64,000 nucleotides of DNA. Source: a virus. The notes beneath the pieces are model-generated. The model worked only from the letters and a program-made list of their open reading frames with translations, did not search any database and was not told the origin of the DNA. This document shows, piece by piece, positions 47,990 to 56,085 of the stretch. The translations under genes were made by a program, and so were the position numbers. The stretch covers positions 62,001 to 126,000 of the IMG/VR virus record IMGVR_UViG_3300046003_004989; one strand, written 5' to 3'. Each line of letters opens with the position of its first letter. The first letter of the stretch is position 1.

Positions 47990-49152
47990 TACTCTTCTTC
48001 GTTTTCTTTTTGTTTATCTTCTGGTTTGTCTTCTTCGTCGTGCTTATCGTCATGTTTATCATCACCTTTGGTGACCATTCCAATAGCTGTTTCACAAATA
48101 CCTACAACCCAAAGACCTTTTGCAGTATATTTCATACACATTAAAATAACTCCAATTCCTGGAAGTGCTGTCATTATCATAGTTCCAATAGCAGAAACGC
48201 CCATTTCTTTTATTAAACTTGTAACTCCAGCTTTAATAGCATATCCAGTAACAAGTGCAAATACTGCTCCAACTATAGTGAATTCAAATGGACCAGGAGC
48301 TTTAGCTACTTTTGAAAGGAATGACGAGATTCCAGAAAGACCCTTATTGGCAGCTGAACCAGCGGCATGTTCAGTAGAATGTAAAGCTTTAAATGGTTGA
48401 AACTCTGCAACTTTATGTACTAAAGCTGAAAGGAAAGGAATTTTAATTCCTCCATGATCAGAACTTTCTTTTAGGTATTGAACAAAGTCATAACTTTCAA
48501 CGATCAAATCAGAAGCAGCTAAATAAAGAGCTGTTTCTAACATTTCCGAATAACCTTCATTTGTAGAGGCAGCTTGATTTAAACCTGCACCCATTTCACT
48601 TGAGATACCACCAAACCATTTAGCAGTTGCTTTTGCCATAGATCCGAGATTTTTAACCTCTTCTTTTGCGACATCAGCTTTACCTTTAAATTTTCCTTTA
48701 GCAGCTTCTGTTATTTTTTCTTTCGATTTAGCGTAACCAGATTCTACCTGTCCTTTAATATAGTCCCAAGCTTTTTGAATGAAAGCTTTAACGATACCGA
48801 GGATTTTTTGTATTAAAGCAGAAACAGATCCACCAATTTTCATGATAGCTTCTTGAGTACCTGAAAGATATTCTTTACCCTTTTCTTTTGCTACTTGTAT
48901 AGCAGCTTTAGCTTTAGCTTTTAATTTATCTGCAATCGATTCTTCATTGAGAGTACCTTCAAAGATCGAATCCCATTGTTCAGTTTCAATGATTGCTTCA
49001 GATAGAAGACGTTCTTCTTCTGAAATATGTGGAGATTTAGATAGAGCCTCAAATAGATATTTTTTAGCGTCTATTGATTGAGATTTGAATTCAGAATAAA
49101 TTCTTTGAGCTTCAAATATCATATACTCTTCGTAAGATAATATTCTTTTCAT
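47989..49152 (-). CDS. CTS protein rich in amphipathic and hydrophobic helices
   Basis: A 387-residue protein. The leader MKRILSYEEYMIFEAQRI departs slightly from the group consensus (cut likely after IFE, residue 14). Further candidate sites are IFE and LNE near 65-70. Residues 75-180 are amphipathic, Lys/Ala-rich helices (KAKAKAAIQVAKEKGKEYLS); residues 290-350 contain two or three hydrophobic segments (FTIVGAVFALVTGYAIKAG, MIMTALPGIGVILMCM). The tail is His/Asp/Glu/Lys (DDKHDDKHDEEDKPEDKQ). The combination of a head-targeting leader with membrane-active helices suggests a delivered protein that acts on the host envelope; this is inference. Confidence 0.6.
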   Translation of the reverse strand: MKRILSYEEYMIFEAQRIYSEFKSQSIDAKKYLFEALSKSPHISEEERLLSEAIIETEQWDSIFEGTLNEESIADKLKAKAKAAIQVAKEKGKEYLSGTQEAIMKIGGSVSALIQKILGIVKAFIQKAWDYIKGQVESGYAKSKEKITEAAKGKFKGKADVAKEEVKNLGSMAKATAKWFGGISSEMGAGLNQAASTNEGYSEMLETALYLAASDLIVESYDFVQYLKESSDHGGIKIPFLSALVHKVAEFQPFKALHSTEHAAGSAANKGLSGISSFLSKVAKAPGPFEFTIVGAVFALVTGYAIKAGVTSLIKEMGVSAIGTMIMTALPGIGVILMCMKYTAKGLWVVGICETAIGMVTKGDDKHDDKHDEEDKPEDKQKENEEE

Positions 49153-49154
49153 GT

Positions 49155-49631
49155 TTATATCTTAAATTCGTCGTCTTCTTCAGAATCTTCTTCGTCACTT
49201 GCAGCTTCTTTCTCTCCAGCTTTATCAGCCTTTTCTTCTCCAGTTTCTTTCTTAGCGTCTGGATCTTCAACATCCACTTCTTTGAATTTTTCTAGATCTT
49301 CAGGAGATACTTCTTGTTTAAGAATGAATATAGAAGGAGCTTCGTTTGTAAAGATTTTATAGCGACCATAGTCATAAACAAAGAGAACTGTTCCATCTTT
49401 GCTTATTTCGTAAGTTTTTGTAAATGCATCTTGTTTGATCTGATAACCCTTTTCTGCATTTTCTTTTCTCCATGCTGTCCACCAAGTAGGAGACATAGCA
49501 TAAAGACGATGGAAGTCAGATAGCTTAGTTTTCTTACCATCATTTTCTTTGGCATCATCTAAAGCTTGCTTCACACCGAAATAAGGCAAATATTGCTCGT
49601 TAAATTGTTCGTATGACGGTAGATTTTTCAA
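49155..49631 (-). CDS. CTS protein with acidic tail (TTG start)
   Basis: A 158-residue protein when started at TTG 49631, which gives MKNLPSYEQFNEQYLPYFGV and aligns the N-terminus exactly with the capsid-targeting leader of its neighbours. An ATG 18 codons earlier is in frame but would overlap the gp55-like gene and bury the leader. The centre has LYAMSPTWWTAWRKENAEKG, and the C-terminal 40 residues are strongly acidic (EEDSEEDDEFKI). Acidic internal tails resemble T4 gp67. Cut expected after FNE. Function unknown. Confidence 0.65.
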   Translation of the reverse strand: MKNLPSYEQFNEQYLPYFGVKQALDDAKENDGKKTKLSDFHRLYAMSPTWWTAWRKENAEKGYQIKQDAFTKTYEISKDGTVLFVYDYGRYKIFTNEAPSIFILKQEVSPEDLEKFKEVDVEDPDAKKETGEEKADKAGEKEAASDEEDSEEDDEFKI

Positions 49632-49641
49632 TTTAAGTTCT

Positions 49642-49998
49642 TTATATTGAATAGATTCCTTCGGAATCTGATGAACCTTTTCCACTTAGTGAAATGGTTC
49701 CTTTGTATTTTCCTGGATGTATTTTATTCCAACCTTTAGCATAACCATTTTTTGCGATCTGTGTAAAATATGAGAAAGCATTAGTGGTTTTTTCTGGTTT
49801 GAAAGATCTCCAGTATTTAAACAAATCCAAAAGAGCAAAAGATATGCAATCTTCTCGATCCATCGGATTCTCATACGACAATCTCGTATTAGCTCGATAG
49901 GCAATTAGGATTAGCATTTCCTCTGCTCTTTTAGTCAGTTTATCTTGTTTCTGTGAGAGACAAATCTCTTCATAGAATTCTTTTGGTTTTACGTACAT
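49642..49998 (-). CDS. 55: Late-transcription sigma factor, T4 gp55-like
   Basis: A 118-residue protein matching the core of T4 gp55, a divergent sigma with only a region-2-like domain. The signature is MDREDCISFALLDLFKYWRS, FKPEKTTNAFSYFTQIAKNG and a basic stretch after it (YAKGWNKIHPGKYKG). It lacks region 4, as gp55 does, and is shorter than the T4 protein (185 aa). It should bind RNA polymerase core and recognise the late TATAAATA-like element, with a gp33-type coactivator and the sliding clamp. It is embedded in the CTS/structural cluster, unlike in T4. Confidence 0.75.
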   Translation of the reverse strand: MYVKPKEFYEEICLSQKQDKLTKRAEEMLILIAYRANTRLSYENPMDREDCISFALLDLFKYWRSFKPEKTTNAFSYFTQIAKNGYAKGWNKIHPGKYKGTISLSGKGSSDSEGIYSI

Positions 49999-50018
49999 GT
50001 TAATGTGTTTTAGAAAGT

Positions 50019-50243
50019 TTAGAACTTCACATCTAAAAATTTCTTTTCTACCATGTCTGATTTTCCATTCGATAGGATAACTTCAACTTTGTCGTTGTTA
50101 CCACCTTTTGTATACTGAAGAGCATCAACTTTCACAGTATCACCTTTTTTAAGGGATTTTGTAGAAGCATTAACTGTTGCATTGACATGAGTGTCAGAGG
50201 TCTTTGCTTCATTTAGCCATTCTTCAAATGTAGTAAGTTTCAT
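50019..50243 (-). CDS. Small CTS protein with SH3/KOW-like domain
   Basis: A 74-residue protein: leader MKLTTFEEWLNEAKTSDTHV (cut after LNE, residue 12), then SLKKGDTVKVDALQYTKGGN and VEVILSNGKSDMVEKKFLDV, a short KOW/SH3-like barrel. The mature protein would be about 62 residues, basic and small, like T4 internal proteins. It lies 11 nt after the 554-residue gene. Confidence 0.65.
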   Translation of the reverse strand: MKLTTFEEWLNEAKTSDTHVNATVNASTKSLKKGDTVKVDALQYTKGGNNDKVEVILSNGKSDMVEKKFLDVKF

Positions 50244-50254
50244 AGAAAAGTTTT

Positions 50255-51919
50255 TTATTGTGTGATTTCACCTGCAGAGATCAATTCTTCGACCTCGCTT
50301 TCTTTTATATGAATAGGTTGTGCAGAAGTTTCAAGATCTTTCTGATTAAACATATAAGAACCATCAGCTTCACCTTGGAATACATAACCAGTTGTTCCTT
50401 TTACAGTGTACTCTTGACCAGCAACTAGATCTTTACAAGATGTAAGTTTTGTATCACCTGAAGTAGGTAATTCAGCAGTTGCAGGATCGAATGTATCAGC
50501 TGCTGCTTCAACAATTTCACCTTTTAATTTAGAAAGTGCATCATTTTGTTCTTTCAATTGAGACTCAAGAAGAGATTTAGCTTGATCGATAAATTCTGAT
50601 TTACCTAAAGTCTTTTCAGCAGCTTCAATATCAGCAAGTTTCTCGATAATGAATTTAACTCTACTTTCTACTTTATTTAATTCAGCAGTTTTTCTTTCAA
50701 CTTCAGCTTTTTCATTTTCTAATAAATGATTAAGTGATTCTGAAATATCATAGTTCATGAAAGTTTTAACGATATCAACAGCTTCAGTTGCATTAGCAGC
50801 TTCAACGATTGAATTTTCTTGCATACCCTTGTTTACTTTTTGAATGAAAATACGATCATTAGTATTGAAAATTGTAGCAGAAAGACCTTCAAAAATAGAA
50901 GATGTTACTTTATAACCGAAGTCAATTTCTTTAATTTTAGATCCTTCATTGATAGCTCTTCCGATCATAGCAAGTTTTTCTTGTTCATTCATACGAACGA
51001 TACCAGAAGCCATTAATTGAGATGTAATATTAGAAGATTCTACTAATTTACCATTCAATGATACTTTAGTTTCTTCACCGAAAGCGATATCTAAAACTGA
51101 ATTAGGGTTTGGATAAACTCTCATTGTATTATTTGCAAATTTAGCAGATTCAGCTAAACGAACTAATGAAGTAAAGTCATCAGATGCAGGATTCGTAGAT
51201 TCAGTGATAGCTCCACCTTCGGAAACTACTAAGAATTTACCGCTTGATGCGAAAGCGAAAGTGTTTTCGTCGATAGCTTCAACTGGAGAATAAATTTTAG
51301 AAACTTTAAAGTTAGGATTCTGTCCGTTAATTGCACCTTTTTGAGTATTGCAATATTCGTATAATCTCTTAACTAAAGGAATCCAAACTTCAGATTCCAT
51401 AGTATCAACTACTGCAAATACTGGATTTTCTGAGTTAGATGCTTCACGTAAAGCAGTAATAGCTTTAGTGTAGTATGATTTGTTACGATCAACTTCTAAG
51501 TCACGAATTACAGATTCAATAAGAATGTAAGTTTGGTTAGATTTGATAAAGTCTTCACCTTCTGTGATGAAAGTTTTAACTTGTGGCATCCAAGAATAAG
51601 CTTTAAGTTCTTTAATAGCTGATTCAAGAATAGCAACTCTACCTAAAAGGTATGAGTCAGCAATAGTTGTTTTTGCTTCAGAAAGTGTAGAAGCTGTTGC
51701 AAGGTGACGAGCTTGATTTTGCTCAACGCCTTTACCAAGCAATTCTGTATAAGCATCTTTTGCTGTGATAGTTCCTTCAGCAATTTCCAATGAAGCTAGT
51801 TTACCGTAGTATCTTTCAACAATCATTTTAGATGTATTGTTTCTGTCGATACTTTCAAGTAATTCTGAAAACTTCACTTTAAGTGACGCTGAATCAAATT
51901 TTGATTTTAGTTGTGACAT
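50255..51919 (-). CDS. Large structural/internal protein sharing a beta domain with a CTS protein
   Basis: A 554-residue protein. The N-terminus is not a canonical leader, but FSELLESIDRN (about residues 17-27) contains an L-x-E site. Residues 1-240 are mostly helical, the middle has beta segments (ENTFAFASSGKFLVVSEGG), and 395-480 is a coiled coil (ENEKAEVERKTAELNKVESR). The last 60 residues repeat the small domain of the 117-residue CTS protein (KDLVAGQEYTVKGTTGYVFQ). Placement in the middle of the CTS cluster suggests a major internal or scaffold-associated protein. Function unknown. Confidence 0.55.
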   Translation of the reverse strand: MSQLKSKFDSASLKVKFSELLESIDRNNTSKMIVERYYGKLASLEIAEGTITAKDAYTELLGKGVEQNQARHLATASTLSEAKTTIADSYLLGRVAILESAIKELKAYSWMPQVKTFITEGEDFIKSNQTYILIESVIRDLEVDRNKSYYTKAITALREASNSENPVFAVVDTMESEVWIPLVKRLYEYCNTQKGAINGQNPNFKVSKIYSPVEAIDENTFAFASSGKFLVVSEGGAITESTNPASDDFTSLVRLAESAKFANNTMRVYPNPNSVLDIAFGEETKVSLNGKLVESSNITSQLMASGIVRMNEQEKLAMIGRAINEGSKIKEIDFGYKVTSSIFEGLSATIFNTNDRIFIQKVNKGMQENSIVEAANATEAVDIVKTFMNYDISESLNHLLENEKAEVERKTAELNKVESRVKFIIEKLADIEAAEKTLGKSEFIDQAKSLLESQLKEQNDALSKLKGEIVEAAADTFDPATAELPTSGDTKLTSCKDLVAGQEYTVKGTTGYVFQGEADGSYMFNQKDLETSAQPIHIKESEVEELISAGEITQ

Positions 51920-51951
51920 TTTTATGTTCGTTTTTTTACGTTTTTCTTTTA

Positions 51952-52632
51952 TTATTTATACACGTAACAAGGAATTGATTTCCCATATAGTGGAATAAGT
52001 TCTTCTGAATGTGGTGCTTCGATATAATCGATCATAGTACCATCAAACATAGGTCTTCCTGTTTGATCGTGTGCAAAATAACCTTTAGTTCCTATCTGCC
52101 AAATTGGAGTAGAACCAGAAGTAATGACTGCTCTATAAACTTTATAACCTACTTCCCATATTTCGATAGTAGAGTTAACTTGATATGTGTCTCTTAAAGA
52201 GAAGTACTTATTTTGACCTGTTTTAAGATTCAATGAACCGCAAGGTAAAATAGCAGCACCTCTTCCTTGATATCCACCAGTGAATTTTCTAGTAGTTTTG
52301 AATTGTTCTCCAGAAGATCTTTTAGAACCTGGAAGAACTTTTACTTGAGTTGCTTTACCAGCAACGTCCATTCCAAGAGCTTCTGCTCTAGAAAAGAAAG
52401 CTTTAGTTACTTCATGGTCAGCTCCAAGAATTTGATCAGCTGCAACTCCACGGTCATAAGCTTTATCTTTATCAGTGATTAACTTACACATAGTATTCGC
52501 TAATGTAAGCATTTTGTTTGTATCACCTTTAGATTTGGTTACGATATCTTGAACTCTTTGAACATCTTTTTGAGATGCTTCAAGAACTAGACTCTCTAGG
52601 ATAAAATCGTCGTAAGAAGGTATATTGTTCAT
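51952..52632 (-). CDS. CTS-bearing protein of unknown fold
   Basis: A 226-residue protein: leader MNNIPSYDDFILESLVLEAS with L-x-E type sites after ILE (residue 13) and VLE (residue 17). Residues 25-105 are helical; 105-226 form a beta-rich domain with many Gly, Tyr and Trp residues (TIEIWEVGYKVYRAVITSGS). Resembles no family I know. It lies 10 nt after the next CTS gene upstream. Confidence 0.6.
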   Translation of the reverse strand: MNNIPSYDDFILESLVLEASQKDVQRVQDIVTKSKGDTNKMLTLANTMCKLITDKDKAYDRGVAADQILGADHEVTKAFFSRAEALGMDVAGKATQVKVLPGSKRSSGEQFKTTRKFTGGYQGRGAAILPCGSLNLKTGQNKYFSLRDTYQVNSTIEIWEVGYKVYRAVITSGSTPIWQIGTKGYFAHDQTGRPMFDGTMIDYIEAPHSEELIPLYGKSIPCYVYK

Positions 52633-52641
52633 GTTGTTATA

Positions 52642-53412
52642 TTATTTAGCAGCACCAACCCCTTTTAATTGAGGATATTTCTTAAGAACGGCAGCAACTA
52701 CTTCTTTTTTAATGTCTTTGTATTGTGGCCATGTAGCCCAAACTAATGCAGTTTTTGCATGTTTTTCGTCATGTATTGGCCAAGATCTTTTATCAGGGAA
52801 TATGAAGTCTTCTGGTTTTAATTTTTCTTTCTCTGCTGGAGAAAGACCTTCAAGAACTTTATGATAATCTAAAACGCTTTCAAGAACTTCATCTTCAATA
52901 CCTTCGATATCGAATTCTAAAGATTCAGAAAGAATTTTCTTGATTTTCTCTAATTTTTGAGCATCTTTTAAAGCCGATTGAAGAGCTTGTACCTTAGCTG
53001 ATTCTTCATCTTCTTCAGGTTTTTTAGTTTCTTCTTCGTCTTTTTCTGGCTCAGTTTCACCTTTCTTAAGCTTATCTAATGCAGCTTTAACATCTACATC
53101 TGGTTTTGCTTTTGAAGGATCTATACCTTTTGCTAGATCTGATGCGTCTGCTTTAAGGATATCGTCAGCTTCATCTAATGATTGAAGTGCTTCGAAGTCA
53201 ATTGATTCACCTAAAAATACTTTTGACATAACTCGAACTTTACGTTCTTCGTCAATGCCTATAGTAGTTAAAAATAGATAAATTTGTTCAGGTGTTTTTC
53301 CTTCAGAAGCTAATTTGCTAACGATAGGGAAAAGAGATCCTGCACCGTAGTATGAATACTGTCCAGCTAGATTCTCGTTCACAAATTCTGTGTATGATTT
53401 AATAAGTCCCAT
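52642..53412 (-). CDS. CTS-bearing protein with charged middle
   Basis: A 256-residue protein: leader MGLIKSYTEFVNENLAGQYS (cut after VNE, residue 13), a short helical region, a very acidic Glu/Lys/Pro stretch (EPEKDEEETKKPEEDEESAK, about 120-142), and a compact C-terminal domain with Trp residues (FPDKRSWPIHDEKHAKTALV, then WATWPQYKDIKKE). It is first in the late transcription unit after a GATATATAAA element. Likely internal head protein; function unknown. Confidence 0.6.
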   Translation of the reverse strand: MGLIKSYTEFVNENLAGQYSYYGAGSLFPIVSKLASEGKTPEQIYLFLTTIGIDEERKVRVMSKVFLGESIDFEALQSLDEADDILKADASDLAKGIDPSKAKPDVDVKAALDKLKKGETEPEKDEEETKKPEEDEESAKVQALQSALKDAQKLEKIKKILSESLEFDIEGIEDEVLESVLDYHKVLEGLSPAEKEKLKPEDFIFPDKRSWPIHDEKHAKTALVWATWPQYKDIKKEVVAAVLKKYPQLKGVGAAK

Positions 53413-53426
53413 CGACTAAATTTTTA

Positions 53427-53436
53427 TTTATATATC
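53427..53436 (-). promoter_or_regulatory. Late-type promoter element
   Basis: Minus strand GATATATAAA followed by TAAAAAT, 15 nt before the first gene of the CTS cluster. Confidence 0.6.
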
Positions 53437-53454
53437 TCTCCTAATAGTTATCGA

Positions 53455-54378
53455 TTAACTAGTTGGACCAGTTTCGGTAGGAGGAAGGTTTGTACTTGGA
53501 TTTATTGGCCAAAATGGACCGTTTAGTGTTGGATCGTCATAAGCTGCATTCAACATAGGATTGTAACCGACTGTATTTGAGGCTCCTGTTGTACCTGATG
53601 CTCCAGGAACACCGATATTTCCGAGGAGTGCAGAAGCACCTCCACCCGAAGGACCCATCATAAGTGGCGGTATGAAAGTTGTTGCTTGGAATGAAGCCAT
53701 ATTCGTACCAGCAAATATTGTAGTTTCTGGTTTGAAGACTGGTATATGAGATTTAATTTGAACCGAGAAAGTTACTTTATACTCTTTTTTATCAGAGAAT
53801 GAGAATTCTACAGTTCTCTCTTGTGTATAATCATCAGGGAATGTGATTAAGCAAGGGATTCTCGTATAAGCTATATCGACTTGATATGCTTTTGCTTTAT
53901 AGAATGTTCGAATGATTGCTTCCGAACATTTTAACTGATCCAAAATTGAATCGACTGTTATTTCAACAGAAAGATCCATGGTGATAGGCACCATGAAAGC
54001 TTCTGTATTATATGTGTTTAGAGTTCCATCGTCTTCTTGCTTTAAGTGTTGCATTCGGACGTATTTATTAACAATAGCTTGAGTTTCTATAGAAAATGAT
54101 TCAAAATTAACTACTCCTCTCGGGATTTGATTATAGAATGCTTCTGCATGTAAATTTTCTGGATCGAAGTCTATGTTATTCAAGAAGTTATCTTGCAAAT
54201 ATCTCTCAGAACCTGTAGTAGAAAAGTAAAAAGGGACGTTTATTTTTCTCTTATCGGCAACAGCTATTCCAATTTGATTGTTCCAGTTAATGTTATCCGA
54301 AAGGGTAGCCAAACATCCAATCAGAATGTTTCTAATAGATACGTCGTCTTTATTAAAATGTAAGTCATATACAGACAT
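53455..54378 (-). CDS. 15: Tail sheath stabilizer, T4 gp15-like
   Basis: A 307-residue protein whose pattern matches the T4 gp15 tail terminator family (272 aa): an N-terminal helix, then RKINVPFYFSTTGSERYLQD, PRGVVNFESFSIETQAIVNK, VPITMDLSVEITVDSILDQL and RTVEFSFSDKKEYKVTFSV. The C-terminal 80 residues are Gly/Pro/Asn-rich (NIGVPGASGTTGASNTVGYN). gp15 caps the tail and joins it to the head. Assignment is by pattern and virion context, not a strict motif. It has its own late-type promoter. Confidence 0.6.
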   Translation of the reverse strand: MSVYDLHFNKDDVSIRNILIGCLATLSDNINWNNQIGIAVADKRKINVPFYFSTTGSERYLQDNFLNNIDFDPENLHAEAFYNQIPRGVVNFESFSIETQAIVNKYVRMQHLKQEDDGTLNTYNTEAFMVPITMDLSVEITVDSILDQLKCSEAIIRTFYKAKAYQVDIAYTRIPCLITFPDDYTQERTVEFSFSDKKEYKVTFSVQIKSHIPVFKPETTIFAGTNMASFQATTFIPPLMMGPSGGGASALLGNIGVPGASGTTGASNTVGYNPMLNAAYDDPTLNGPFWPINPSTNLPPTETGPTS

Positions 54379-54396
54379 TGATCGCTAATTTGTTTA

Positions 54397-54406
54397 GTTA
54401 TATATC
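54397..54406 (-). promoter_or_regulatory. Late-type promoter element (gp15-like)
   Basis: Minus strand GATATATAAC, 19 nt before the start codon; marks the switch from recombination genes to structural genes. Confidence 0.6.
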
Positions 54407-54414
54407 ATCACTAA

Positions 54415-56085
54415 TTACGTGATGTTTTCTATGATTAGCTTAGAGAATCCGCCTTCTTTTACAGCTTCTACTTTCTTATCGAAAAGTTCGGTTGGTAATT
54501 CTGTATGATTGATAACCCAAGTGTTTAGGTGATTTTCTTTCGATACTTCACTTAAGATTTTGATAATCTCATAAACTCCTGCAGAATCTACGGATGAGAA
54601 AATTTCATCCAAGAATAAAATGTTGAGTGAAGGATAACGAATTTTAAGCATCTTTAGAAGAGCAATAATAATGATAAAGTCAGCTTTCTTTCTTTCACCT
54701 GTAGACATACTACGAGGATTGATTTCTTCACCGAGAGCATTGATTACACAATCAAACTTGTCATTGAATTTTACTGAATAAGGAAGATGCATTTGTTTGC
54801 TCATATTAGCTATCGATTGATTCAATGACGGTAGAATCGTTTTCATAGCTAAGTTCTTTACTCCGTCATCACCTAAAACCGATTCAACAGTTTCGAGGAA
54901 TGCATCATCGATTGCTTTTTCTGAATGGGATTTTCTCTTCTCTTCTTTTTTTCCTACGTTTTCAATAACTAATTGTTGTAGATATTCAGAGTCCAATTCT
55001 TTCGATTCATTAACAGCTTTATCAACTTCTCGTTTGTATTGATTTATCATCATATTCACACGAACAATTGAAGACTCAAGTTCTTTTACTTTAGTTCCGA
55101 TAGTTTTAACCTTTTCGGTTCCATCTTTTAGTTCAGTTCGTAAAGTATCGAATTTACTCTTTTTAGAGGTTTTCTGTTCTTCTAGTTCTGATTTGTGATG
55201 ATGGTGTTCATCGGTATCTAGAGATGAACCACATGTAGGACATTGTGAATTTTCATATAGGTTGATTTTTTCATCTATCGATTTCAATTCATAACCTAGC
55301 TTAGAGAATTCTTGTTTCTTTGATTCGAAATTAGTTGTTACTCGAGTTTCAAGTTCTTTGATTTTGACTAAGTCACCTTCTACTTTTTTCTTATTTTCGA
55401 TTAGCTCTTCAATCTTTTCTTTGAACTCTTGAATCAATTTAGTTTTATCCTCTTTCTTAGCTTCTTCTAGATTTTTAATCTTTTCTGATACTGAAGTAAT
55501 TGTATCTTCAATAATTCCTAACTCATCGGACAAAGTCTTAATTGCATCTTTGATTTCTTTTCTTTCATGTCGGATAGAATCTTTCATTTGATTGATTACT
55601 GTGAATCCGAAAAGGCGATCTATGATGTTACGTTTGTCACCTGGAGACATCGTAAGGAATGAACGGAAGTCATTAATAGATAACACAATGATGTTCTTGA
55701 AAACCTGATACGGGATGTCGAAAAGCTCAATTTCTAGATAGTCTTGAACGTTCGAGTTTCCTGCAGTTTCGTAAGGTACGCCATCGATAATTACTTCAAA
55801 TAGACCTGGCGATACACCACGTACAATTTCTATTTTCTTATTACGGCTTTTAATTACGATTCTACACCAAAGGTTTTTATTGATACGATTAGGTAGATCC
55901 GATTTATTCTTTCTTTCAATTCTTCCATAAAGAGCAAATGTAATAACCTCGGCAATCGTAGATTTACCATGGCCATTACCACCGAGAAGCAAGTACAAGT
56001 CTCCCTGATCATTTTCAAATTCTACGTGAGATATAGAATTTCCATAGGAGTTGAAATTCCTCCATTCAATTGATTGTATTTTCAT
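54415..56085 (-). CDS. 46: Recombination exonuclease ATPase, T4 gp46 (SbcC/Rad50-like)
   Basis: A 556-residue SMC-like ATPase (T4 gp46, 560 aa). Walker A LLLGGNGHGKST (residues 33-43), long coiled-coil arms interrupted by the zinc hook CPTCG near residue 285, and a C-terminal half with the signature NPRSMSTGERKKADF and Walker B ILFLDEIFSSVD. With gp47 it resects DNA ends and drives recombination-dependent replication and host DNA breakdown. Its start shares a base with the gp47 stop. Confidence 0.95.
   Translation of the reverse strand: MKIQSIEWRNFNSYGNSISHVEFENDQGDLYLLLGGNGHGKSTIAEVITFALYGRIERKNKSDLPNRINKNLWCRIVIKSRNKKIEIVRGVSPGLFEVIIDGVPYETAGNSNVQDYLEIELFDIPYQVFKNIIVLSINDFRSFLTMSPGDKRNIIDRLFGFTVINQMKDSIRHERKEIKDAIKTLSDELGIIEDTITSVSEKIKNLEEAKKEDKTKLIQEFKEKIEELIENKKKVEGDLVKIKELETRVTTNFESKKQEFSKLGYELKSIDEKINLYENSQCPTCGSSLDTDEHHHHKSELEEQKTSKKSKFDTLRTELKDGTEKVKTIGTKVKELESSIVRVNMMINQYKREVDKAVNESKELDSEYLQQLVIENVGKKEEKRKSHSEKAIDDAFLETVESVLGDDGVKNLAMKTILPSLNQSIANMSKQMHLPYSVKFNDKFDCVINALGEEINPRSMSTGERKKADFIIIIALLKMLKIRYPSLNILFLDEIFSSVDSAGVYEIIKILSEVSKENHLNTWVINHTELPTELFDKKVEAVKEGGFSKLIIENIT

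Noticed and set aside
49632-49685. ATG at 49685 as the start of the acidic CTS protein
   Set aside because: It would overlap the gp55-like gene by 44 bp and add 18 residues that bury the leader; the TTG at 49631 gives a leader identical in form to the neighbours.
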